Assembly (NCBI RefSeq): GCF_900106765.1 | Contig: NZ_FNNG01000008.1 | Span: 62,001-126,000 of the forward strand | DNA: 64,000 bases | Reading direction: 5' to 3' | DNA from: Tepidimicrobium xylanilyticum | GTDB taxonomy: Bacteria > Bacillota > Clostridia > Tissierellales > Tepidimicrobiaceae | Shown here: piece after piece, positions 9,253-19,800 of the stretch | How the letters are laid out: each line of letters opens with the position of its first letter | How positions within the stretch are numbered: position 1 is the first letter of the stretch | Notes under the pieces: generated by a model | Seen by the model: only the letters and a program-made list of their open reading frames with translations | The model's database searches: none | What the model was told of the DNA's origin: nothing | Made by a program: the position numbers and the translations under genes

Positions 9253-10203
9253 ATGGAAAACGTATTAATAGATGTTAAGAATCTAAAAAAGTATTTTAAT
9301 ACTAAAGGAGGCACACTGCATGCTGTAGACGATATAAGCTTTCAGGTAAAGAAGGGAGAAACGTTAGGCTTAGTGGGAGAATCGGGTTGTGGGAAATCTA
9401 CAACTGGAAGAGCCATCCTTAGACTCCACGAGCCAACATCTGGGCAAGTGATTTATAAAGGCGAAGATATTGTAAAATACAATAATAAGCAGATGAAGGA
9501 AATGCGAAAAAAAATGCAAATAGTTTTCCAAGACCCTTATTCCTCCTTAAATCCAAGGCTTAGCGTTTTTGAATTAATAGCTGACCCTCTATATGTAAAT
9601 AAGGGTGTAGTTCCTAAAAATCAAATTGAAGAAAGAGTAAAACATACTATGGAACTTGTAGGCTTGGAAAAAAGACTAATAAATTCCTATCCTCACGAGT
9701 TAGACGGTGGAAGAAGACAAAGGGTTGGAATTGCTAGGGCATTAGTTTTAAACCCAGAGTTTATAGTATTAGATGAACCAGTTTCAGCCCTTGATGTAAG
9801 TATCCAGTCTCAGATATTGAATTTATTAGATGAGTTGCAGGAAAAATTAGGTCTAACTTATATATTTGTAGCCCATAACTTAAGTGTAGTTAAACACATA
9901 AGTGATAGGATTGCAGTAATGTATCTTGGAAATATTGTTGAACTAACTGAATACAATAAAATATTCGAAGACCCACTACACCCTTATACTCAAGCATTAT
10001 TGTCTGCTATTCCTATTCCAAAGGTTGGAATTAAGAGAGAGCGTATCATGTTAGAGGGAGATGTCCCTAGCCCTATTAACCCAGGTCCTGGTTGTGTTTT
10101 CTATGGAAGATGCAGAAATAGAAAGGATATTTGTAAAGAGGTAAAACCTCAATTTGAAGAGAAAAAACCAGGTCATTTTGTAGCATGTCATATAGTAGAA
10201 TGA
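9253..10203 (+). CDS. oppF: Peptide ABC transporter ATPase, OppF/DppF type
   Basis: Partner ATPase of the importer. Walker A GESGCGKSTTGRA, Q-loop FQDPYSSLNPR, Walker B FIVLDEPVSALD and H-loop FVAHNLS are intact. The ABC signature reads LDGGRRQR instead of the usual SGGQRQR, a substitution I recall in a subset of clostridial OppF proteins; ATP-sandwich chemistry at that site may differ. The C-terminal extension keeps the Cys pattern GCVFYGRCRNRKDIC. Its ribosome binding site AAAGGAGGG lies inside the end of oppD. The next gene starts 17 bases downstream. Confidence 0.94.
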   Translation: MENVLIDVKNLKKYFNTKGGTLHAVDDISFQVKKGETLGLVGESGCGKSTTGRAILRLHEPTSGQVIYKGEDIVKYNNKQMKEMRKKMQIVFQDPYSSLNPRLSVFELIADPLYVNKGVVPKNQIEERVKHTMELVGLEKRLINSYPHELDGGRRQRVGIARALVLNPEFIVLDEPVSALDVSIQSQILNLLDELQEKLGLTYIFVAHNLSVVKHISDRIAVMYLGNIVELTEYNKIFEDPLHPYTQALLSAIPIPKVGIKRERIMLEGDVPSPINPGPGCVFYGRCRNRKDICKEVKPQFEEKKPGHFVACHIVE

Positions 10204-10220
10204 GAACGGAGGAGATCGAT

Positions 10221-11273
10221 ATGAATATTGATATGAAATATGCCTTAGATTTAATGCTTGAAATATTAAAGATTAATAGTCCAGGTGGAGATACTTCTGA
10301 GGCTATGGATAGGTTAGAAAAAGAATTTGAATCTTTAGGTATTACAGTAAGTAAAACCAATAAAGGGGCCATCTACGGAACCATTAAAGGACAAGAAGAA
10401 GGGAATGAAAGGCTGATATCTGCACATATCGATACATTGGGTGCTATAGTAAAAGAAATAAAATCTAATGGAAGGTTAAAACTTTCCAATATTGGTGGGT
10501 TTTCTTGGAACTCCGTTGAAGGAGAAAATGTATATATAAAAACTAGAAAAGGAAAAGTTTATACTGGCACCATATTACCTGAGAAAGCTTCAATTCATAT
10601 ATATTCTGATGTAGTATCTCAAGTAGAAAGAACTGAGGAGACTATAGAGGTTAGAATTGATGAAGATGTTCGTTCAGTTGATGATGTAAAAAAATTAGGA
10701 ATAGCAGTAGGAGACTTCGTTTCCTTTGAACCAAGACCAATTATAACTGAAAATGGATATATTAAGTCTAGACATCTTGACGATAAGGCTTGTGTAGCCG
10801 TTATGTTTGCAGCAATAAAATATTTAGTAGATAATAACCTTACTCCAAAACGAACAACTCATTTCTTTATCAGCAATTATGAAGAAATGGGGCATGGTTT
10901 ATATGGAATTCCAGAAGGAACTACTGAAATATTGGCTTTAGATATTGGAACTGTTGGCGGAAACCATACTTCCGATGAAAAAAGCGTTACTATACTGGCT
11001 AAGGATAGCCGTACATCTTACGATTTTGGATTTAGAAATAGGTTGGTTCAATTAGCAGAAGAAAACAATATTAAATATAATGTGGATGTTCATTATAGAT
11101 ATGGATCAGATGCAAGTCTAGCCATGTTACAAGGTGTAGACGCTAACTTTGCTTGCATAGGATTAGGGGTAGATGCTACTCACCATTATGAAAGAACCCA
11201 TATAGATGGGATAGAGAATAATATTAAATTGTTAATTGAGTATTTGATGGCAGATGAAAATAATATTAAATAA
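10221..11273 (+). CDS. M42-family metallo-aminopeptidase
   Basis: Cocatalytic-metal aminopeptidase of the glutamyl/deblocking aminopeptidase (FrvX/PepA-like) family, likely digesting peptides brought in by the preceding transporter. Metal and catalytic motifs: SAHIDTLGA (His and Asp), SRHLDDKACVAV (bridging Asp), NYEEMGHG (catalytic and metal Glu), LALDIG (Asp), and ATHHYERTHID with the final His. I place the start at ATG 10221, seven bases after GGAGGAGAT, giving 350 residues. An in-frame ATG at 10185 overlaps oppF and lacks a comparable ribosome site. It is the last gene of the opp transcript and is followed by a strong terminator. Confidence 0.9.
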   Translation: MNIDMKYALDLMLEILKINSPGGDTSEAMDRLEKEFESLGITVSKTNKGAIYGTIKGQEEGNERLISAHIDTLGAIVKEIKSNGRLKLSNIGGFSWNSVEGENVYIKTRKGKVYTGTILPEKASIHIYSDVVSQVERTEETIEVRIDEDVRSVDDVKKLGIAVGDFVSFEPRPIITENGYIKSRHLDDKACVAVMFAAIKYLVDNNLTPKRTTHFFISNYEEMGHGLYGIPEGTTEILALDIGTVGGNHTSDEKSVTILAKDSRTSYDFGFRNRLVQLAEENNIKYNVDVHYRYGSDASLAMLQGVDANFACIGLGVDATHHYERTHIDGIENNIKLLIEYLMADENNIK

Positions 11274-11284
11274 TTATATAAATG

Positions 11285-11327
11285 AAAACTCTTTTCAAGC
11301 TTATTTAAGCATGAAAAGAGTTTTTTT
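11285..11327 (+). terminator. Intrinsic terminator of the opp operon
   Basis: A long stem, AAACTCTTTTCAAGCTT against AAGCATGAAAAGAGTTT with a single mismatch, is followed by a T-rich run. It closes the pepT/opp/M42 block. Confidence 0.85.
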
Positions 11328-11404
11328 ATTTCCTCCATATTTCATTATGAATAAAAAATACAAATAATCCACAAAATATTGTTTAATAGCATTAAAGGGA
11401 AGGA

Positions 11405-13837
11405 GTGATTATAATCAAAGGGATTATCATGTCTGGAGGAATTGGTACTAGGCTTAGACCTTTAACTTGTGATTTACCTAAACCTATGGTACCAATTTTT
11501 AATAAGCCCGTAATGGAATATGGAGTGGAACTGTTTAAAAAACATGGAATAAAAGATATAGCAGTTACATTATATTATCTACCTAATATGATTATGGATT
11601 ATTTTGGAGATGGTTCCAAATTTGATGTGAATATCAAGTATTACATAGAGGAAAAGCCTTTAGGGACAGGTGGCAGTGTAAAGAATGCAGAGGAGTTTTT
11701 AGACACCACCTTAATCGTTCTCAGTGGAGATGCTTTTACCGATATAGATTTACAGAAAGCTTATGAATTTCATAAAAAAAAGGGTTCAAAAGCCACATTA
11801 GTTTTAAAGAGGGAGCCTAACCCATTAGAATATGGACTAGTTATAACCGATGACGGAGGAAAGATTTTACGTTTCTTGGAAAAACCCAGTTGGGGAGAAG
11901 TGTTTAGCGATAATATAAATACAGGCATATATATTTTAGAACCTGAAGTTTTCCAGTACTATAGGAAAGGTGAGAATTTCGATTTTAGCAAGGATCTGTT
12001 TCCAAAATTGCTTGAAGATAATGTGCCCATGTATGGATATGTAGGAGAAGGTTATTGGTGTGATGTAGGAGATTTAAAATCCTATATAAATACTCATGAG
12101 GATATATTTACCCAGAAGGAAAGACAATATCTATTAGGCAAAAGTCAAAGGGAAGGAATATGGGTAGGAGAAGGGACTATAATCGAAAAAGGAGCTAAAA
12201 TATATCCACCCGTTTACATAGGCAAAAATTCAATAATAAAGTCAGGAGTAGTTTTAGAATCCTATTCAGTAATTGGCAGTAACTGTTTTGTGGGGGAGGG
12301 CAGTTCAATAAAAAGGAGTATTGTATGGGATAATGTAATAATTTCAAATAACTGTGAAATCAGAAAAGCTGTAGTATGTAATAATGGGAGAATTGAGGAA
12401 GGAAGTAGAGTTTTTGAAGAGGCGGTAATAGGTGTTAATTCTAAAATATTCAGAAACTCCACCATAAAGCCTAAAGTAAAGGTATGGCCCCATAAAACTA
12501 TAGAAGAAGGTACGGTTTTAAATGGAAATTTGGTATGGGAAGAAAAAGCTGCCAGAAGGCTCTTTGGATCAAGAAATATATCGGGAATTTATAATAGCAC
12601 TATAACCCCGGAATTAGCAATTAAATTAGGGGCTAGTTTAGCAACGGTTATAAATTTTGAAGGGATTTATGTAGTAAATAGTGACGACTACAATCTATCT
12701 AAGTCCATAAAAAATTCCATTATATCAGGAATCCTTTCAACAGGTTCCTTAGTAGTAGATATGGAAGAAAGTTCTTTACCAATGTGCAGATTTAGTGTAC
12801 GACATGTTAAAGCTCATGGTGGAGTTCATATTAGAACAGGTGATGTTGATCGGGGATTAGTATATATTGAGATAATTGGTGATAAAGGCATTAATATAGA
12901 TAAAGGAATGGAAAGAAAGATCGAAAACACTATGGCCATAGAAGACTATAAAAGATGCAATGGGGAAGAAATAGAGGATATAGTCCATATTAATAACTTT
13001 TCTTCTATTTATATAAAAGAAGGAATTAATAGGCTGAAAAACATTTATAAGATAAGGCAAGAAAGGCCCAAAATAGCTATTGGATCTAAATCTCGAAATA
13101 TAGCTGCTCTAGCAGAAAAATTTTTGAAAAAAATGGGCTGTTTGGTGAGTGTAGTAGATGACATCAAGGTTTTCGGAATAGATGGTTTAAAAAATATGGT
13201 ATTAGATGAAGATTTAGACCTAGGAATACTTTATAGTGATGATGGGGAAAGCATAGCTTTAACCGATGGATTTAATATAATTAAGGGTGAAAGATATTAT
13301 ATGTTATCTCTACTCATAGGATTTAAAACTGGAGAAATCAAAGAAGCCATTGTGCCATATAATTTCCCCCGAATCGTTGAAAAAATAGGAAGCAAATATG
13401 ATGGCAGTATTACTTATGCTAAATCTAATATTTCAGATTTAATAGGTACTATGTGGAAAAAGGATTTGGAATTTCAATACATACTAAACTTTGATGGTAT
13501 TTGGGCCTCAGGGAAGATAATAGATTACCTGATAGGAAATAATATGGTGTTAAACCAATTGCTACAGGAGCTACCGGAATATTTCTATTTAATGAAGGAA
13601 ATTCCCTGTAAATGGGATGAAAAAGGCAACATAATTAGAAGATTGACAGGTGATGGAAAAGCAGGAATAGAGCTAAAAGAGGGAATTAGATTTATGGATA
13701 ACAAAGGTTGGGTACTAGTTGTTCCCGATGAAGAAAAGCCAAAGCTTAATCTATTTATAGAAGGACATGATGAAGAGTATGCAGAAGAGCTGTGGTCAAA
13801 ATACCATGATCGAATTACTAAGCTTTTAAAAGGATAA
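11405..13837 (+). CDS. Sugar nucleotidyltransferase / phosphohexomutase-like fusion
   Basis: N-terminal nucleotidyltransferase (about 1-235) activating a sugar 1-phosphate to an NDP-sugar: MSGGIGTRLRPLT nucleotide loop, LPKPMVPI, GTGGSVKNA and metal LSGDAFTDI. A left-handed beta-helix hexapeptide region follows (about 250-370), then a phosphomannomutase-like domain (about 375-810). The latter lacks the phosphoserine loop (RHVKAHGGVHIRTGD where TASHNP is expected), so mutase activity is doubtful. This matches annotated mannose-1-phosphate guanylyltransferase/PGM fusions, but GDP-Man, UDP-Glc and ADP-Glc are all possible products. The start is uncertain: GTG 11405 touches the SD AAGGAG, ATG 11429 is too far and would cut the nucleotide loop, and ATA/ATC at 11411/11414 would be ideally spaced. 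It precedes the glucan synthase by 34 bases. Confidence 0.85.
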   Translation: MIIIKGIIMSGGIGTRLRPLTCDLPKPMVPIFNKPVMEYGVELFKKHGIKDIAVTLYYLPNMIMDYFGDGSKFDVNIKYYIEEKPLGTGGSVKNAEEFLDTTLIVLSGDAFTDIDLQKAYEFHKKKGSKATLVLKREPNPLEYGLVITDDGGKILRFLEKPSWGEVFSDNINTGIYILEPEVFQYYRKGENFDFSKDLFPKLLEDNVPMYGYVGEGYWCDVGDLKSYINTHEDIFTQKERQYLLGKSQREGIWVGEGTIIEKGAKIYPPVYIGKNSIIKSGVVLESYSVIGSNCFVGEGSSIKRSIVWDNVIISNNCEIRKAVVCNNGRIEEGSRVFEEAVIGVNSKIFRNSTIKPKVKVWPHKTIEEGTVLNGNLVWEEKAARRLFGSRNISGIYNSTITPELAIKLGASLATVINFEGIYVVNSDDYNLSKSIKNSIISGILSTGSLVVDMEESSLPMCRFSVRHVKAHGGVHIRTGDVDRGLVYIEIIGDKGINIDKGMERKIENTMAIEDYKRCNGEEIEDIVHINNFSSIYIKEGINRLKNIYKIRQERPKIAIGSKSRNIAALAEKFLKKMGCLVSVVDDIKVFGIDGLKNMVLDEDLDLGILYSDDGESIALTDGFNIIKGERYYMLSLLIGFKTGEIKEAIVPYNFPRIVEKIGSKYDGSITYAKSNISDLIGTMWKKDLEFQYILNFDGIWASGKIIDYLIGNNMVLNQLLQELPEYFYLMKEIPCKWDEKGNIIRRLTGDGKAGIELKEGIRFMDNKGWVLVVPDEEKPKLNLFIEGHDEEYAEELWSKYHDRITKLLKG

Positions 13838-13871
13838 CTGGACAATATAGTAGGTGAAAGGAAGGACAAAT

Positions 13872-16800
13872 ATGCGGATGGAGTATGGACCAATGATGAA
13901 TGAAGATAACCATATTCTATATAGAAGTGTGAGAAAGGGGAATACAAAATATTTTTTTCTAAATAGATTGGATAGATGCTTTAAAGAGATAGAAAAGGCA
14001 TATTTAGAGTTTAATAGGGATGTATCTGAGGGTAACTCCTTACCTAAAGGGACAGACTGGCTGTTAGATAATTTCTACTTAATTGAATTAAACTACAAGG
14101 AGCTAAAGAAGAATATTAAAAGTGAAAGAAAGATTTTATTAAACATAATCGATTCTGGGAAGTATAAAGGTTATCCCAGAATATATATTTTAGCTTTGGA
14201 ACTAATATCAAAAGGGGCAGGAAGTATTACCGAAGAAAATCTGATAGAATTCATTAACGATTTTCAAAGAGGGGATATTTTGTCCTTGGACGAGATACAC
14301 CAGTTTTCTAGATATATTGTTTTAGGTTTAATGGAGTGGATTGGGAATATCTCATTAAATCTAATTAAAATTAGGCATTCATGGAAAATGGTAGATAGCT
14401 GGGATTTAAGCGAAGATGAAAAAATTGAAAGGATTATCGAAAATTTGCCAAGTATGGAATTTAGGGAAATAGAGAGGCTTGCCAAAAGGATAAGAGAAGA
14501 AAAAGAAGATTTCCAATTGATATTAAATAGGATGAATAAAAAACTGGACTATGTGGGAAGAAGCGTAGAGAAGATCCTAGAAAATGAATATATTAATCAA
14601 TCAAAATATAGGGTATCCTTAAGCTACTGTATAACTTCATTGAGGAAACTTTCCTCATTAAATTGGGAGAAAATTTTTAATTCCATTAGCATGGTGGAGA
14701 AAGTTTTAATGGAAGACCCGTTAAAAGTATATGAAAATATGGATTCTACATCTAAAGCGTATTATAGGCATGAAATACAGAAGTTAGCGGAAAGATTTAA
14801 TGTTCAAGAAATTTCATTATCTAAAAGGGTATTGGAATTTGCTAAAGAAGAATGGAAAAGTGGCATTACTGATAAAAGAGCCCATATAGGGTATTATCTT
14901 CTGGATAGAGGAAGGGAAAAGTTATTTGACTTTTTCGGAGAGGATGTTAAAAAGGCCAATATGTATTTAAACCCTATTAGGTATATACTACCAATAGCCT
15001 TTATTTCCCTAATATTAGCATTCTTATTTGCCAGATATGGATATATTGTAGGAAATATATTCTGGGCAATTCTGATATTTATTGTAACTTTTATCCCAGC
15101 TATGACCCTTTCCATTCATCTAATTAACCACTATTATTCCAAGAAGGTAAAATCTAAAATATTACCTAAGATTGACTACAAAGATGGAATACCAGAAGAT
15201 CTGGCTACTTTTGTTGTAGTTCCAAGCTTAATTCCAGATGAGTATAGGTTGGAGGAATTGGTTAATAATTTAGAAACCTTCTATCTATCTAATAGATTAA
15301 GCAACTTGTATTTTGCCATATTAGGAGATTTTAAAGATGATGATTCAAAGATGGCTATAGAAGATGAAAAGATAATCCATAAAGGACTTGAAGCCATAAA
15401 AAGATTAAATGAAAAATATGCTTACAAGGAAGATATATTTTATTTTCTCCATAGGGAAAGGGTCTATTCGGAAACCCAGGATAAGTGGATTGGATGGGAG
15501 AGAAAAAGGGGAGCTTTAGTTGAATTCAATAATCTGCTATTAGGTGATAAAGATACTAGTTTTAATACTATTTCTGGAGATATCTCAAAACTTCAAGGTA
15601 AAATAAAATATGTTATTACCTTGGATTCAGATACTATACTGCCTATAGACGGGGCCAGGAAGTTAATAGGCACTATTTCTCATCCCTTGAATAAAGGTTT
15701 TGTGGACAAAGAAAAGAACGTGGTTACGGAAGGTTATGGGATAATCCAACCTAGAATATTGGTGAATATTGAGTACAGCAATAAATCCTTATTTACAAGG
15801 ATATTTGCTGGTGCTGGTGGCATTGATCCTTATAGTAAGGCTTCATGGGATATTTATCAGGATCTATTTGGTGAGGCAATTTTTACAGGAAAAGGGATTT
15901 ACGATGTGGAAGTATTCAGAAATTGTATAAATCATGTTATACCTGAAAATTCCATATTAAGCCACGACCTTTTAGAAGGTAGCTTGATTAGAGTCGGATT
16001 GGCTAAGGATATAGAATTGATTGATGGTTATCCAGAAAAATATAGTTCTTATATAATGAGGCAACATAGATGGGTAAGGGGCGATTGGCAGTTAATTAGA
16101 TGGCTTAGTGGCACTTTTGGAGAGAGGATATCCCTTTTATCAAAGTGGAAAATATTAGACAATATGAGAAGAAGCCTTTTATCTGTGTCGCTATTGTTAA
16201 TTATATTGTTAGGATTAACCTTTTTCCCAGGAAATATTTATATTTGGTTAGGGTTATCCATATTAGTTCTACATTTGCCTTTAATAACTATGACAATTGA
16301 AGTGTTGTTTCATAGAAGATTTAAGATAGGAAAAATAAAATTAAATGGGAATATAATATATGGCTATAAATCCCATTTATATCAAGGAGCACTGAACTTC
16401 CTATTCTTACCTCATGAATGCATAATGATGATAGATGCTATAACAAGAACCCTTTATAGAGTATTTATCTCTAAGAAGAATCTATTAGAGTGGACTACTG
16501 CCTTTGATATGGAAAGAAAATCAGCTAATGATCTGATCGGATATTTTAAATTGATGAGGGCAAATATTATTATATCACTTGCCTTATTGTTATTGACTCT
16601 AATATTTAATCCGTCTAATATGATGATTAGTTTAATTATAAGTATACTTTGGTCTTTTGGCCCAGTATTAGCATATGAAAGCAGCAGGGAAGAAATTGAA
16701 ACAATTGAAAGAAATGAGGAGGATTTTAAATTATTAAAGGAAATTGGAGAAAGAACCTGGAAATTTTACGAAACCTTTACAGATGACAAAAACAATTATC

Positions 16801-19800
16801 TTCCACCAGATAACTTTCAGGAATATCCTTATAATGGAGTTGCCAATAGGACCTCTCCCACTAATATAGGCTTTTACTTGCTTTCCATACTGTCTAGCAG
16901 GGACTTAGGTTTTATTACTACTAATAAGATGGTTGAATTAATCGGTTTAACATTAAATACGATTGAAAAAATGGAAAAATGGGAAGGGCATCTCTATAAT
17001 TGGTATGATACGGAAACCTTGGAACCCTTAATGCCTATTTTTGTATCCACAGTGGATAGCGGTAATTTCATATCCTATTTAATAGTATTGAAGGAAGGAC
17101 TAAAGGAGTATATGGAAGGCTACGAAGAAAAGGGTAAAATATTAGATTTAATCCATAGGATAGAGAGTTTAATTGACAGCACTAAATTTGCCCCTCTATA
17201 CGATGAAGTAAAAGATCTTTTTTATATTGGCTATAATGTTAAAGAGGATAAGGTATTAAACTCACATTATGATCTATTGGCCTCTGAATCCCGTATTACA
17301 AGTTATATTGCCATATCTAGGGGAGAGGTACCGTTGAAACACTGGGAGAGATTAGGTAGGCCTATAATAGTGGATAAGAAGTATATGTGCCTTGCTTCCT
17401 GGTCTGGCACAATGTTTGAGTATTTAATGCCATCTTTAGTGTTAAAAAATTATAAAAATACATTGTTAGACGAAACTTATAGAACATCTATTAGTATTCA
17501 GATAGACTATGGAGATAAAAATAATATACCTTGGGGAATATCTGAATCGGGTTATTTTGCCTTTGATAATCTGTTTAACTATCAATATAAGGCCTTTGGA
17601 GTTCCCACTTTAGGTTTTCAAAGAGGTTTAAAGGATGAATTAGTGGTATCACCTTACTCTACCTTTTTAGCCTTAAATTTTATGCGAAAAGAAGCTATAG
17701 CAAATATTAAGAGGTTAAAAGATGAAGGTTTGTATGGGGAATATGGATTTTACGAAGCGGTAGACTATAGCATTAATAGACTACCTTCCCATTTAGATAA
17801 AGGCCTCGTCAAATCCTATATGAGTCACCATCAAGGGATGATATTTGCAGCTATAAACAATTATATAAATAATGGAATATTAATAAATAGATTCCACCGA
17901 GATCCTCATATGAAATGCGGAGAAATATTAATGCAGGAAAAGATTCCATTAAATCCATTAATAACTAAGGAAAGTGACAGGATTGAAGAAATCCCTATTA
18001 AAAGAAAGAGAGAGGAAAAATGGGAAAGGAGAATCTATGGTAAAGAGTTTTTAAAGGATATAAAATGCCACCTATTGGCTTCAAATGATTATACGTTAAT
18101 GATAAACAATAGGGGTGAAGGATTTTCAAAGAATGGGGATATCTTTATAAACAGGTGGAGGAGAGATTTTTTGTCTATTCCCTACGGTCAGTTTATATAT
18201 ATAAGGGATTTAAAGGATAACTATCTGTGGTCAGCAGCTTACGCTCCTACTTATAAAGAACCAGACTATTATAGCGTGGAGTTTTCACCTTATAAGGCAA
18301 GTTTTAGGCGAAAGGACAGGGAAATTGAAACGGAAATGGACGTGTTTTTACTGCCTGAGGAAGCGGGAGAAGTTAGGAGAATAAGGCTATATAATAATAG
18401 GGAAGAAGAGGCATTACTTGAAGTTATAAGCTATTTTGAAATAGTAGGAGAAAGGTTAGAAGCCGATTTAGCTCACCCAGCTTTCAATAATCTGTTTGTT
18501 GAAACGGAAATCCTTGAGGAGGAAAAATGCATTTTAGCCCACAGAAGGAATAGAGATAAAGGAGAAGATAGGTGGATTCTTCATGGAGTAAGAACTTTCA
18601 TAAAAGGTGAGGATAGGTTTTATTACGAGACAAATAGGGGGAATTTCATAGGTAGGGGAGGTTTCCTTAAGGTTCCAATGGGAATTATTAAAGGGCTTAC
18701 TAATTCTTCTGGAATAGTATTAGACCCTATTATGAGCATTGGGAAAAAAATAAAGTTGGAACCTAAAGAAAAAATCGAAATATTTTTCATTTCTGCCTTA
18801 ACCAATAGTAAGGATGAAGCTATAGATATTTTAAGGAAATTTAATAATAAGACCAGCTTTAAAATTGCATTAGACTTGTTTAAGACCAAGTCTCAAGCGG
18901 AAATGGGTTATTTAAGTTTAAATAAACTAAATTCAAGACTATATGAAGAATTGCTACCTTGTTTATTCTATTTAAATGAGAATATAAAACAACCTTATAT
19001 GCTCATACTGAAGCAAAATATAAAGGGGAAAGAGGGGCTGTGGGCTTATGGGATTTCAGGAGATAATCCCATAGTTTTAGTTAAAATCAAATCAATGGAG
19101 GGCATTAGTACTTTAGTTCAACTATTAGATGCTCATGAATATTGGTCTTACAAGGGATTGAAAGTAGATTTAGTCATTTTAAACGAAGAAGAAAGTATGT
19201 ATTTTCAGCCCATATTTGAAAATATACAGGAAATTGTTAACGAAAGGAGAGGTAATATCCTAAATGTTTCTGGAGGAATATTCATCAGAAACAAGAGCAA
19301 TATGCCAGAAGAGGATATTGCCCTCTTACACCATTGGGCAAGGATTGTAATTAAAGCTGAAGAAGGAGTTAAGATTAAGAGTATTAAAAATGAGCTCCCA
19401 CCTATGAGGAGATATGATGGCAAATTGATGGAGTTTCCTGTAAAATATCTTGATGTAGATTTAGATTTTTATAATGGTTATGGAGGATTTTCAAAAGATG
19501 GTAAAGAGTACACTATAAAACTATCTAAAGATATATATACCCCTATGCCTTGGGTAAATGTAATAGCTAATAGGGATTTTGGAACAATAGTTACAGAACT
19601 GGGAGGAGGCTTTACTTGGTCGAAAAATAGTAGGGAAAACAAATTAACTCCTTGGCATAATGATTCCATAATAGATATACCAGGCGAAATAATCTATTTA
19701 GTGGACCAAATAACGGGATCAATCTGGAATATTACCTCTAAACCTGTTAGAGATGATGGGGATTATCTAGTAACCCATGGTATGGGATATACTAGATTTC

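Noticed and set aside
13585-13947. 120-codon minus-strand open frame spanning the fusion/glucan synthase junction
   Set aside because: Antisense to two well-supported genes, Ser/Pro-rich low-information translation, no ribosome site.
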